Positions 1 through 12,055 of a stretch of 64,000 nucleotides of DNA are shown one piece after another (within the stretch, counting starts at the first letter, position 1; each line of letters begins with the position of its first letter). The stretch lies in NCBI GenBank assembly GCA_022885665.1, contig JAGQDJ010000215.1, positions 1 to 64,000 on the forward strand, in the 5' to 3' direction. The stretch is from Triops longicaudatus. Taxonomy: Eukaryota > Arthropoda > Branchiopoda > Notostraca > Triopsidae. The notes under the pieces are model-generated. The model saw nothing but the letters and a program-made list of their open reading frames with translations, was not told the origin of the DNA and searched no databases. A program made the position numbers and the translations under genes.

Positions 1-168
1 TCCTATACGACACCATTTTAAAACCCCCATCTTTTTCTGAATTCTCCGTCTCTATATCAGGATTTTCGTCATCCATATCTGAGCTATCTGAAATCCCTAC
101 TTCTTCGTCTTCTAACTCCGGTAAACGGTATCCCTGTTCCTCCCCGAGATCTTCATTAGTCCCTTCAC
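1..168 (-). CDS. Tentative acidic cytoplasmic-loop exon of the channel, open at the left edge
   Basis: An open frame of 56 codons rich in Glu and Asp (for example ELEDEEVG and SDMDDENPD) runs off the window. A possible acceptor AG lies at 169-170, about 25 bases from a pyrimidine-rich stretch. Its phase fits the exon at 860-974. An ATG at 173-175 in the same frame means it could instead be the start of a separate acidic protein. TM4 is not in the window, which agrees with this being loop sequence. Confidence 0.4.
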
Positions 169-225
169 CTCCCATCACCACACGTTTTATAGCAATAAAA
201 ATAGAGAAACAAAAGGAAAATAATA

Positions 226-309
<84 letters not shown>

Positions 310-3300
310 AAAACTGTATTTAAAAAAAGGCAAAGAAAAATATAGATTAGGGTAAGTTTTTTTTTTTTGGGGGGGGGATGATAATACTAAATATGAATAA
401 GATGGAAAGAAATTATAAAAGTATTTTTAAGGGAGCAAAAACTAAACAAAACTGGTAACTTGTCACCTGGTTCCAAAAAGATATTGCTGAACTTCCGATA
501 TTTCGCACTGTAAATTCTACACAACCTGCCGGTTTGGAATCACAAATGGATTGGACAATGTTTATTAGCCCTACTGTACTAGAGAAGCGACACCATTTTA
601 ATGCAATAGGTGACGCCAGGATGAACGAATCACATGCTATTCTGTCATGGATATTTTAATATCAAATTGATGTTGGACCAAAAGAAAGCCCTTCAAGTTA
701 TTATGAAATATTTTCGATGTTTTCTACTGTGTTTCTATGATGACTCAGGGTTTGCCAAACGTATAATAAATTCACAAGACGGTTTGTGATTTTCAGTAAC
801 TTTGTGTTTCGCATTTCTTTCATTCAAAGGGAACCAAGATTTAAAAATTCGCACTTTACACTGGGAGTGTTTAATAAAATCATCACTGCCGCCCGGTTTA
901 TCATGCAGACGCAAAGCAGCAAACATTTCTTCAATGTTACGGTACAACATACCCGGTTGCGCGTACTTAAGACACTGAATAAAGTCAATTCCAAATCAAC
1001 AAGGACTAGCAAAAAGATCCAAGGGCAAAAGGACGGTAATAATTGAGAACCTCAGGGAAGGGCAGACGCCAGCAGGGCCTTTTCATGCCTTTTCTTCTTT
1101 GTTTAAACTCAATCGGCAACAATGTTTATAATCGCAACTATTTAAACCTGTGCTTTGGCTCATCAATCAAACTTAACCATGAGTGATTTTTTAGTCATCT
1201 TTGCTCTGTGTTTGTAACAGTTTTTGAGAAAAGAAACACCTAATGCATAGTTAGAACAAGATGAATGAATCTGAAAAGTTAAAACAGTACACTAGTTATA
1301 TATACGCTATTATAAATACAGTATGAATCGGTTGTTTGATCCGCTAAATGTAGCTGCGTTGAAATCTTAATAAAAACAAATGGCTATGCTGTTTATACTT
1401 GAAGGCTTGCTTTTTGAAAGATAACGACAAGGTAGAGGCAAGAGAGCATATTTCTTGGAGGCAACGATGAGGACTAGAGGGAGAGAAAAGAAGTTAGGTG
1501 AAGTTTTTTTTTGCTCCGATCCGCATTCACACAAGAGAGGGCGCGCTTATTGCTAGGAAAAGAACGATTGAATTTCGCGTTTGTTTTCGGAGACCCGATG
1601 GTGGTTTTCTCATCTGTCCATGGTTGGGTTGTAATGCATCATGAGGATGTTTCCCGTTACTAATTAATAGCCTTTGTAATGGACGAAGAAAAAGATGAGG
1701 AAACAGGCGAAGCAGACAGGATACACAGTCCGCGAGACGACGTCAATCGTCTTGGCAATGCGAATTGGATGAGGCGGTTCGTGACGTCGTTGGCCCTACG
1801 GAGGATAAAATATGCATTACGGCACTATTCGTGGAAGTCCAAGGGGAGAAAGACTCGCAGACAAGTTTTACCTCCGGGGCACAGCCATTGTTAGCTGGAT
1901 GAGTGCATGGACCGGGGCCGCATGTCGTGCAAGTGACTAATTCACTTGCACCGTCTCTTTTTCGATCCGAGCCCTGAAACGTTAAACAGACAACGATGAA
2001 AAATGAACCATCCCAGGAAAATGCCGTAAAAATAGACGTTAACAGTGTCATGAAGCTTTTCAGGAAAAAAGCAGCTAGATCTGTTGAATGGTATCCTACA
2101 GAAAACGTGCTACACAAAATTGAAAAAACGAGAATGGAATAATACATGCGGGTATTTGTGCCCGGATGGGGAGATTTCGTAATAACCAAGACATTTGGCA
2201 AAGTGCAATCACGTGAGGTTGCTGAAAGAAGGGTGGTTAAAATGTGGCGGATTTGAGTGGTTCACCTTGCCAATTCGTCCCCTAGCAGTAGCCAGCCAAT
2301 CAGAAGCCACCCTCAATACACTAGGCACGCCCTACGATTGGTCACACATTTAAAAAACCTCACCAAAAAAAAAAAAACGAAACTTCCGAACATGGAGGAA
2401 ACAACCGGTCTCTCCACACAAAAGAAACGTAAAAGAAAAGATAATACTACCGTATAACAAGAATCGAAAAGACATTTTCCGAGGGGAAATTACCTGGACG
2501 AGCGTATTTTCGCCTGGTCTGTATACCACATTGGGTCGTGGTCGCTTTCTTCCCACGTAATTAACAGCTACGAATTCCAGGAGCGAGGCGTAAATGAAAC
2601 ACATGCACACTCCATCCCAGACGTTCATGGCGTGTAAGTTGTTCACAACGGGTAAAGTACTTCGAAAACCTTGTGGGAAAAACATTAGACATTAAAAAAT
2701 GACAAAACATAAAACATAAGACATGAGGAGCACAAAACATAAAACATAAGACATGAGGAGCACAAAACCAAAAACCGACGTCTAGTTCTTCAAAATCGAT
2801 CTCTTTTGTGAGCTAATCACAAAATAAGAAAGTACGAGATATTACCCCCCAAATATGTTACGCAAAGCGATTTCACGGAAAGATTCACGTGTATTACCCT
2901 CAAAATTACCCGTGGAAACACTGTTTTACTTGCTGGCTGTTATTGAAACACAACAAACCTTTTTATTGCAAAACAAGTCATTGACCTCTGACTGTAGAAG
3001 CCACATGCTTAGCTTATCACTACTTATTTGTCCAACCCCGGGTACTAACTTCACCACGTCTTATCTGATGTTTACTTGTTTTGAAGTGCTTTCCTGATTA
3101 GTGCCTACTCTTTAAGCAAACCCATACGCGCATTACCTTGTCTTGCAAGCCTTTGACGAAAGGGTTACAATTGCATCTACTTCTCTATTTAATGAAATAA
3201 AACTGCGAAAGCAAATGTGCACGTTCCATAGCGGTGATAAACCTAGGATATAACACCATTGATTCTGGTGGTGTCTTATAAACCTTACTTTTGATTAAAG

Positions 3301-6300
3301 TTCTACTAAACGTCCTGAACTAGCCGAAAAACACTTCTGTGGAGGATAGATGATTAATAATTCGAGATAGCTTGAGTAATTTAAACATAGTACAGTAATG
3401 CCTCACTTTTAATGGATGCCTAAGAAAACAGAGAATTTTTCCGACTGTCCGAGCCAGTCAATATTGACTTAAACGCCTTTCGTTTCGCAGTGACATACGG
3501 ACGTTATACATAAAAAACATACTAAATAGATGCAATGACTTTCTGGCTAATAAATGTGATAAAGTGAAATTAAAGAAACAAAAAGTTAGGCTAAACAATC
3601 TGAAAACGCGGGCTTCTTCTAAGCGTACAAACTGTCTGGGGGAGGAGCCAGTTTGGATTTCATTATTTACCGAAGAAACTTTGTTGGTACGCGGTTTGTT
3701 TAATTTCCTGAATCCATGATTTTTTTAGCGCTAAAGTAGTTGAAGCTTATAAGCTATGAACTTTGGACGAATTGTACTACAACTGAACTACCCCGTCGTT
3801 TGTAACTCTTACTTTTACTTCCGATAGAGGACGATATATGCCTATTGCTGTGTCACGAAGAACAAGCGGGCAAAATGTCCTATTTCCACTTCCTTCTATC
3901 TCGAGTACTACATATAGCAAGAGAAAGTTTTCTGCAAATTCAGCAAAATGTAAGTCACGAGAGCGACTCGTTACTCGCAAAAGAAAAAAAACCAGTAAGG
4001 TGGCAAACTTTATTCGCAAAGCGTGGCACACAGCGTCTGCCAAGTTGTGAGACGCAAATGTTGACGAAAATGAGAAAGAATGGAAACAGTATACTGAGCT
4101 GTTCTACTTGCTCCATGGGATTTGATTGGCCTATCAAGAAAGCACTTACTGAATGGTTTGTCACAGGTTGCAGCAAATGTGTTTTTAAATCCAAAAAGAA
4201 AGCGTAATATACCTTGCGACCTCAGTATAATTTGTTACTCTATTACAGTTGTAATACTACGTTCACGCTGTTATTGTTTTTCCGTGCATAACTTCTACTC
4301 TCCAGCATAATCTCGTTGTTGTCTTCGAAGTGAGTCTTCTTTTTTAGCGCTTCATAGTGAACAATGTTGAGAGTGCAACGAATTTCGCTTGAGGATGCAT
4401 GCGCTATATCCAACTGTCGCTTTTACGAACGATGCAAAGTAGCATTAGCTAGACGTACCACACTGACATTTCCCATAGCATCAGTTGTCCTAGCAATGCT
4501 CCGTTTTGGGCTAATTTGACGTTTTTACTACTGTATAAGTTTATCCAGTGCAATTCGCTCAGTCTTAAAATAGTGCCAAAATCAATACGGGTGTTATTAA
4601 TTAAGACATGAATACTATTGTATATTTATATTTTATTAGCTATTTTTATAACACACGAATTTGTTTATTTTCATCCGTGTTTGAAGCGAATATAATGGAA
4701 AATTCTTCAAATGACCGTTCGAGTTATTAAGATGTGAAAGGGAAAATAATTGGAATTGATTCCCTTACCGTTCGAAGTCGTGAAAAAGTTGAGCATCGTA
4801 GTAACTCCAATCAGGACACGTGCTGGGACGGCGTTCCATTCCAGCCAGAAGGTGATGAAAGAGGAGGTAACGAGAATTATGCCCGGTATGAAGACAGTGG
4901 TGAAGTAGAAGGCCTTATCACGTGTGAAAGTGAGCTCTACCAAAAGGCAGGAGAGATTGCCTCGCCACGTGAACCGCTCAGGACAGGTTGTCGTTTGGTT
5001 ATGGATTAAGTACGCGTTTAATGAAGCTAAAGAGGGCGTTTTTCTCAACGTGCCCTCATCGTTACTCCACTGATACAGCATCCGATCCCGTTCGTAGGAA
5101 ACTATAAGCAGGTATTAATTAGCAATTTTTACATTAATTAAAAAGAATCGTAAAAAAATCTTGAACAATCAATTGTTTGTATCATTATACTATAGCACAT
5201 GCTTATTATGCGCATTGTATTTTGTATTCCTTTAAAAGCATTGTCGTTTTTATTTCAGCATTTTGTATACTTTTAAAAATAGTTTTTGTATTGTTTAAAA
5301 ATATTGTGTTAAATTTACTTGGTATGTTGTGTCTATTTGAATAACATTTTAACTTATCGTTTGCATTTTTAGTTGTGCTTACTGCTTTCAACGGCGAAAG
5401 TGCATCGGGGGTCATCAAAAGGGAATATATTGAGGTTTCCTTGGCAGGAGAGAATAAGATGTCGACGCATAATGTACAATACGGTGCCATTGGGATAAAC
5501 TCGTAGCGCGATATGTGCCGGCATCAACGGTTCTTTGAAATCCCCGTGCTTGACAAAATATGTATCGGTGATCCAGATATCATCGTAATGGAACAAGGCG
5601 TTTAGGTAGTCGTGACTGCCACCAGTGTACACAAGACGAGGATCGGTCCATGTTTGCCTCATTAGAAACTCCACCTCGTATTTCTAGAAAGGACGCAGAA
5701 CAACAAACAGGATTCAATTTCTCAATTAAGCTTCTCGCAACAATCACATAAAGGAGAGGAATGATCACACAAAGGCTGCGTGTTTTCGCTTACCAGACTG
5801 GATTCATCTGGCGACGCCAAGCTTAACAACAACACGCTGACGTTAATATAAAGAGGACCTTGAACAGGAGGTAGAATGCGCTTGTCGTACCGCGTCCGAT
5901 TCAGGAGATCGTCCAGTATTTCTTTATCCGATAAGTCATACAGATACCTGCAAAAACGGCCAACAGGGTACGAAATCACAATAGTAAATCTTCAAATGCT
6001 GTACGTGCAATTTCTCTCCAAAACGTTAGAATGACAGCCTTAAAATGATTTATAGTCTAAACCCTAATATGAGCCCAGTGTCATGTACAAAATTCTCTAA
6101 TGCCTCTGTGTCTCGTGATAGATGACGCTTCGCTTTGGCAAAATCCAGGGTTAAGTAATACAAACTTTCATAGGCCGTGCTCCTGTATAAAGAAGACAGG
6201 GAATACTTGGGACGCAGGGCAATTTCGGCAAAAAGTAAAAAAGATGAGCTATAGATACAAAGATGCTTTAAAACACAGACACAAGAAGAGTAAAACACAC

Positions 6301-8019
6301 GCGAAAAATGTAACGGGAAATTGCTGAAAAATATTAATAATCTTATTTTGCCCCTTTCTTCATAAGAAAACACTTTCAGTCTCCATTGTAATGTTTGTTG
6401 CAGGTAGGCCGACCGGAAACTAACTTTTTCAAATAGTTCATAAGTAAGTCGTGTGCTATGTATTGATCATAATAGAGAAATACAATGATTCGCTTATGCC
6501 AGTTGCTTAATTGGAGGTGCTCTTTTTCTCTTGCGAAAACCCGAACAGGCAAGTTTCTTTAGTTAATGCTTGTTTGAAAAGTTTATCTGAAAAGTGAGCT
6601 CGATCGATGACGATCCAATCCACTAAAGCACATAGTACCGCAGCTGAAATATTATAGTAGTAACATTTCCTTGGTGGTGTTTACGAAATTGGTCGCTTGC
6701 ATAAGCCGCGATGAAAACCAACCGTTACGTTATGTATACAAAGGCCTGGCTCCTGAAAGACTTCAAGTGTCGGGTAGTAAGTCTTCCTCAAGAAGGTCTC
6801 AAGAAGCTTAGTGTAGTCATATCTAAGCTAATTCACAGGTGCTCAGACAAAATTGAGTCACTCGAAAATTCACAAGTTTTTCTCCTCTGCTCTTTTTCCG
6901 TGGGAAACATGGGAAATTGTGCACATGTAGTAAACAGGACAGGTGGGGTAGAAAGAAAGCGTCTACAGGTCTACACACAAAAATATCATTGCCTCAGCAT
7001 TTCCTAGGGTAGTATTTGACAACTTGTAGGGGATTTCGTATCCGTTTTTTTATACCTCCATTTCAAGTTTTAACACAGACTAGTACTTTTTGTGACGCTG
7101 CACACACTCTGTGTATTTCCATTCTTGGATATCTTTTTTCTTTCAAATATCGCATACCACGATTTTTTTATGAACCATTACATTTAGAGACCATGCCAAC
7201 CTACAACCCTCACATTGCCCTGGCTCCCAAACACAGTTCTATATCCCCAAGGTCGATTTATCGCGCCCCAGTCAACTTGGCGCCCGATAGGGCCCTGACT
7301 CCTCCTTCCCATTCCCTTTCATTAGAACACTGTGAGGAGTTCGGCAACAATGCTGTCATAAGACAAGAAAGTATAGGTCTTACATTAGCCGCTTTGATTA
7401 TAGTTTTCTCTTACAATTATGTACCCGGAATTAATATTCAAGTACCCATTATCTATAGAGTAACATTCCTTCACTATTTATATTCGGATCATTCACAGCT
7501 CATACACTTCTATATGTTACATCGATGTCAGAATGAAATTTCGCGCTATGCCATTCGACGACTTTGCCAAAGACTGCAGCGTCTTTCAAAGACAAGAATT
7601 TCCACAAAAGGGCCTTAAGCTTATAGTCGACACTTTTAAACTTATTATATATAAACTGTGACGCGTTTACATTCTTTTTTATTGCACTGCTGAGAAAATG
7701 GCTGAAACCCCGGGAATGAATTATGCAGCTAAACTAAAGGTCAAGTATGTATAAAGCCCATCCAGGACATCAAAACCGCGTTAAAGAGCGAGAATATAGA
7801 ACTTGTGGAATAAGGCCCCACAAAGTTGGAATAAAAAAAAGGTACTACGTATACAAAGAAGCATAAAAAAGGAACTTACGAAGGGACAAGCTTGGTTGGC
7901 GGCGTGCCGGGCGCTGCCGTTGTCACCCATGCTAAGCTGCATGTGAGAAAAGCCACAAGGATACCCACGGACACAGGAGGAAGGTAACCGTACGTTCGGC
8001 AGGCAAAGCCGCCGGCCAT
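1..8019 (-). CDS. Cys-loop ligand-gated anion channel subunit (GlyR/GluCl/GABA-A type), 3' end off the window
   Basis: Exons read on the minus strand: 8019-7880, 5947-5794, 5683-5383, 5101-4769, 2669-2494, then tentative 974-860 and 168-1; all phases join. Exon 1 gives a start and signal peptide (ATG 8017-8019). Exons 2-4 make the extracellular ligand-binding domain. The Cys-loop is two Cys 13 residues apart (ILSC...DPRC), and a second Cys pair (TTCPERF...NLSC) matches loop C of glycine and glutamate-gated channels. TM1 and TM2 follow, with the PAR motif (AVPARV) typical of anion selectivity. Exon 5 carries TM3 (VWDGVC...LLEFVAVNY). The two tentative exons would be an acidic cytoplasmic loop; TM4 must lie to the left. 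In the family these are pentameric plasma-membrane chloride channels opened by a transmitter. The ligand cannot be told from sequence. Confidence is high for exons 1-5 and moderate for the last two. Confidence 0.88.
219..304. repeat. (TAA)n microsatellite
   Basis: About 85 bases of nearly perfect trinucleotide repeat, with one interruption near the left end. It lies in the last visible intron of the channel gene, next to the tentative loop exon at 1-168. Length polymorphism is likely. Confidence 0.95.
860..974 (-). CDS. Tentative cytoplasmic-loop exon of the Cys-loop channel
   Basis: Acceptor TTTATTCAG at 975-983 and donor CAGT|GTAAAG at 860/859 bound 115 bases (38 codons plus 1). They are open in the frame that follows phase 0 from the TM3 exon (2494). 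The one-base overhang joins exactly to the frame of the acidic block at 1-168, which needs two bases from its first codon. The peptide begins CLKYAQPG and ends IKHSQ. Loop sequence in this family is poorly conserved, so homology cannot confirm it; the support is splice sites and phase only. Confidence 0.4.
1679..2455 (+). other. Unrecognised coding-like blocks inside the channel intron
   Basis: Three short plus-strand frames look protein-like. The first is 1679-1894, starting MDEEKDEETGEADR, with an overlapping second frame at 1699-1902 containing ELDEAVRDVVG and KICITALFVEV. The second is 1996-2142, a 48-residue ORF with MKLFRKKAARSVEW. The third is 2392-2451, starting MEETTGLSTQ, with a basic KKRKRK cluster just before a GTATAA donor. 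CCAAT motifs at about 2293-2299 and 2338-2342 (inverted) and an E-box CACGTG near 2210 precede the third. The minus strand also has a 152-codon ORF (1743-2201), so not all of these can be real. No family was recognised. A small nested gene is possible. Confidence 0.2.
2702..2761. repeat. 30-bp tandem duplication
   Basis: Two perfect adjacent copies of a 30-base unit beginning acaaaacataaaacataag, in the intron just upstream of the TM3 exon of the channel gene. It looks like a recent slippage or duplication and has no evident function. Confidence 0.95.
3625..3658. repeat. Short dispersed repeat, copy 1
   Basis: The segment around acaaactgtctgggggagga recurs with a few substitutions at 58005-58038 (acaaactgtcaggggagggg), followed in both by gccagtttgga. 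One copy lies in a channel intron and the other in a CPAMD8-like intron. This is probably part of an interspersed element; the full extent is unknown. Confidence 0.6.
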
Positions 8020-11000
8020 TCCCACGCGGGTTACCTAGATGCGTGAACGCCCAGCCGCAAAAAAAAAACGACAGGAATTAAAACGAAAGTAAAAAATATG
8101 GAATAATTATGGAACATCAATAAGTCGTTATCGTTGCCCGATTAGGAAAATTCGGCAGCCATAGAGGGCACCTTCTCACACAAGTAGGTCGAGTTTCGAG
8201 TTCAAAGTTGCAGAAAGGTCAGGTTGTCATAGTGACGGTTCCACACCATCAGTGTTTTCACTGTTGTGGCTCGCTTATTGTCATGCATGCAGCATGTAAC
8301 AAGCCCCACCCCCTTTTCCATGTGTGTCGCTCTGCTGCAACTCGGTTTCTTTATGGTTTTGTGGGGGGGGGGGAGTCTATAAAAGCAGTTACTACACGTA
8401 ATGCAAAAGCATGGAGATGGAAAGTAAAAGGAAGTAAAAATGAAACAGAGAAGGATCGGAAACAGAACTTGCGTTAAGGGTCTACCCGCTAACCCATCCC
8501 GACTCACGTATACAACACACCCTGTTCCCCGTCCGCTGCAACCGAGATCAATACCTTTTAGGTAACAAAACCTAGCAAACTATAGCGAGGTGGGTAGATT
8601 TAAGTTTTGTTTTGTGCTAGCTCCCCACCACACATCAAGCTATCTTTCAGCGAAAGTTTTTTTTTAACGAAAAATGGGAAAACAAAAACAAAAAAGAAAA
8701 AAGACTGATAATGCGAAGTACATGGCAAGAGAGCCAAGACAGCTCTATAATTAGGAAGCAGGGTGGCTGCCAGTACTGTACGAGGAACGTAAAGGGAGGA
8801 GCTTAACCTGACATACTTGGGGAGGAGCAAGAGAGCATTCCATGAAACAATTCTAATATGCAATAATGCATTCAAGGAATCGTTTGTCATCTTCTACTTC
8901 CCTAGATGGCTCGGAAGAAGTAATATAATATTCTCTCATTAGCACTAAGTTCGGACAAACAAACACGTCGTAATCACTACAAGGATGAGATCATTAGGCC
9001 ATGAAAGCAACTAGGGGAACAAACACCACGGTTCGCTTTCCAGGCGAGAGAGAAATCAAATCAATTGAATGTCTATTGCTTCGCAAGACTACTATAAGTG
9101 ATTTAAGACACAGAGATAGGCAAAAATGATCATGGAAAGAAAGTCGAGCTATTTTCTCCATTGTTACGCACATTCTCTAGGGAAACCAACAATAAACACC
9201 TGGGGACAAAATCGGACATTCCATTTTGCGGATAAGCATGCGTTCAAACCAGTTTCACGTTGCGCAATACCTAAATTAGTTAGATAGGTAGTTAAGCTAA
9301 ATTAAGCTTCGTTGGATAATAGGTTAGTAGCTTAATTAGGTTAAAGTTAATCTGCATTTTAAAAGACGACCAGAATCGCATTGGCACTGATTGTCCTCTT
9401 CAGCAGTTTGCTAGTTCAGTCAGAGTACATCAATAAGTTAGGTTAATCTCTTGATTACTAGCTTAACTAAGTCTTGTTACATAAGTTTAGCTATTTTAGC
9501 TCTTTTATCCAAGTTATGTTAATTATGATAGGCTAAGTTAGGTTAGATCACCAAAGAATCCGAAGGAAGCAAGGGTAACGAACAATAAAATCTTTGGTAG
9601 TATGGACTTAGAGAACTTCTATTACTTTTAACTCTTTAAACACGCTTGGTTACAATACGTTTGGGTATTTTATTTTTTAAAACAATTTATATTCTTGCTT
9701 CATAATCTCCATTATATGTAAACTGACATGAAGTAATATGACAGCTTATCCAGGATCTGAGGCAAGTCGTGTAGTGCTAACACATGAAAAGCGGCTAAGA
9801 CGTGTTATATAACCCAACCATAATGCGCGATCCTTTTAACCTTCGATAAGCAAGATGGTATGAAGCTGTGAACAAGTTCCTAGGGTACGTTCCACCCTGA
9901 TGACTACTCACGTAAAGCTGCGAAACAAGGCCGAGAAGAGAGGAAGAAATAAAATGGCAATGTTCTATGGGAGGGCTGGTATATAAAAACGGACACCTCA
10001 AAGAGCACAGAAAGCCTAATTTTAAGCTACGCTTTGGGGCTGCGGTTGCGGACTTGGTTGTGGTTGTTTTGCAGAAGCCAAAGTGTCAAATCTACACCTG
10101 CAAGGCTCCCAGACTTTTATGCCTAGCGCGTGTCTGAAAGCCGTTACGGAGCACCGATATGCAGCAAATATATCAACAACTTTTGCCTCAACTTTTGAAC
10201 ACAAAAGACATTAAGAAATCCCTGCAAAAAAAAAAAGCCAGAAAAAATCAGTCCAGTTTCGTTTTTACGGTTTTTTTCTTTCATATCAAACTTTTAATCA
10301 CTTTATGATGTTCTCCACTTTGGAAGTAATAATGGCAGTACAGTACGGGTACGTGTATCCTAACCTGTTAGCCTCAAAGTAGGCGTGCTATTATGCGGCA
10401 CAATTCACTCCGGAGAGCGCACTCCCTTTTCGCCAAATATCCGATAGTCTGTTCTGTTCACTGCAGACAAGGGGGCGTGGCCATCTTCCGTCACTGTATC
10501 CTAAGCCATCGGCATTGGCACCTTGCACGCCACGCCCCCAGAGTCACGAAACGCCACCAACACCAAGGTACATGCCTAAACACGCCTCGCTTCGTTTTAC
10601 CAACACTGAATTTTCAACTTTTCCTTACTATTTCTCCTTCAGGCAGTTCTTATGAAAAAGGGGTATACAAAACGAAGAGGGCAGAGTTAAGTCACAAAGC
10701 ACGGGAACTGCAATCCGCTCTACGCTTAACGCGAAGCCCCGTAAGAGAGAAAAGGGGGGTCTGCTAATCTCACTAAAGAGCGACGAAAGACAGCGTAGGA
10801 AGCGAGCAAGTGGTCGGATAAGAGCTTGGTCGAAAACTGGCGCCGCGACTCCGGTGCTAGAGCCACCGAGTGCATGAAAAAGACGTCGACGTCTGTGGGA
10901 GACGTAGTAGGGACTGACGAAGGGGTGGCAGGGTGGTTCTGTTCTACGGGAGTGAAAATGGAAAGGAAGACAAACTTGGAAAGCCCCGTCCACCCATTCC

Positions 11001-12055
11001 TCCTTTAAAACCACCCACCCACCCCCGAAGATATATATATATATATACACACACACACTCCCATATTCACATATCAACCAACTAGCCTGGCCTTTTCCCC
11101 CAAGCCAGCCTTATTGACCTGCTACCAGTACATGACCTGGTTCTGCTACATGGCAATTTTGCCTGCCCACACCAGTACTCCATTGCTGCAGCACCAGTTC
11201 GGGCAAGAAATTTCGCGAGAGAAGACGTTGCTGGGCCACGTAGCACAATCACGCATAAGAAAAACGCAGGGTATATTTTCGATTCGACCCTGTTCAAGGC
11301 CTCGGTGACCCGTCTGTGGGGGTATCAGTCAGAGGCATCATCTAATTAAAAAAGCAACGATTTTCTCTCCGTCCCTCCATATGGGCTCCCCTTGTCAGCC
11401 CCTCAGAGAGTCGACAAGATTAAAAACCGACACAAAAGAAGGTTATGTTGCGCAAGATTCCCGATTACAACAGCATTAGACAAATGGAAGAGTCATTTTA
11501 CGAAACTAAAAAGGGACCTTTTTCATACATAACGGATACTTTGGTTCATGTATTTTTAACTCCCTTGACAAGGGAGAGATATATCGGTTACAGTTTTGTA
11601 TCAGCAAGGCATGTAACAAAGGCAACGGGAATGTGAACGAGAACTTCCTTTCTTCTTCAATAATTTAACAAGAAAGTTCATGTCACAAGATCACACCCCT
11701 CCAGCATGAATTTCACAATTAAGGGGGTACAAAACTGCAAATGTAAGGTAAAAGACTCATCGCACTCCACGCCCAGCCGGTGTTCAAGTAAAGAGGTTCT
11801 AAAGAATGACGCAAACATTGCTTGTATGGTTTCCGTTTTCATCGAATTTGGCGTCCGAAGGATCCCAGTCGTCTATTGAACAGGTTCACGGTGTGAAAAG
11901 TCACGACAACGAGGGCCATGTTTTGTTAATTCATGCCAAGTTGAGAGAGTGACAGTAGGACGAACCCAAGGGTGAGATGAAAGGAGAGCGAGATGAAAAA
12001 AATGGTTACCAGCAACATGCAAGAAACGGGTTCACTGAACGTGTAAAAAATTTAC
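8020..12055. other. Intergenic, no recognised gene
   Basis: Four kilobases lie between the channel start and the kinesin stop. Overlapping ORFs of 124 aa (10393-10767, +) and 149 aa (10628-11077, -) exist. Neither shows a known motif, the second is rich in low-complexity sequence, and they exclude each other. An AT/AC dinucleotide tract sits at 11030-11058. The right end should hold the 3' UTR of the kinesin. I see no RNA gene. Confidence 0.6.
11030..11058. repeat. (AT)n(AC)n microsatellite
   Basis: A compound dinucleotide repeat: an AT run followed directly by an AC run, about 29 bases in all, in intergenic DNA. Confidence 0.95.

Noticed and set aside
735..1012. Minus-strand ORFs looked at first like a piggyBac transposase fragment (RNIEEMFAALRLHDK).
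   Set aside because: The catalytic blocks are absent, and part of the segment fits better as an in-phase cytoplasmic-loop exon of the channel gene.
1743..2201. 152-codon minus-strand ORF.
   Set aside because: Composition is odd, no motif is recognised, and plus-strand frames across the same bases look more protein-like.
6050..6373. Minus-strand ORF of 107 codons with protein-like C-terminal half, inside the first channel intron.
   Set aside because: There is no usable acceptor in front of it, and the signal-peptide exon joins exactly in phase to the exon at 5947 without it.
9280..9550. Many ttagg-like words, suggesting arthropod telomeric repeat.
   Set aside because: The units are irregular, never in clean tandem, and mixed with taagct words. 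This is just A/T-biased low-complexity sequence.
10393..11077. Overlapping ORFs of 124 aa (+) and 149 aa (-).
   Set aside because: They exclude each other, lack known motifs, and the second runs through a dinucleotide repeat translated as a Tyr/Ile run.
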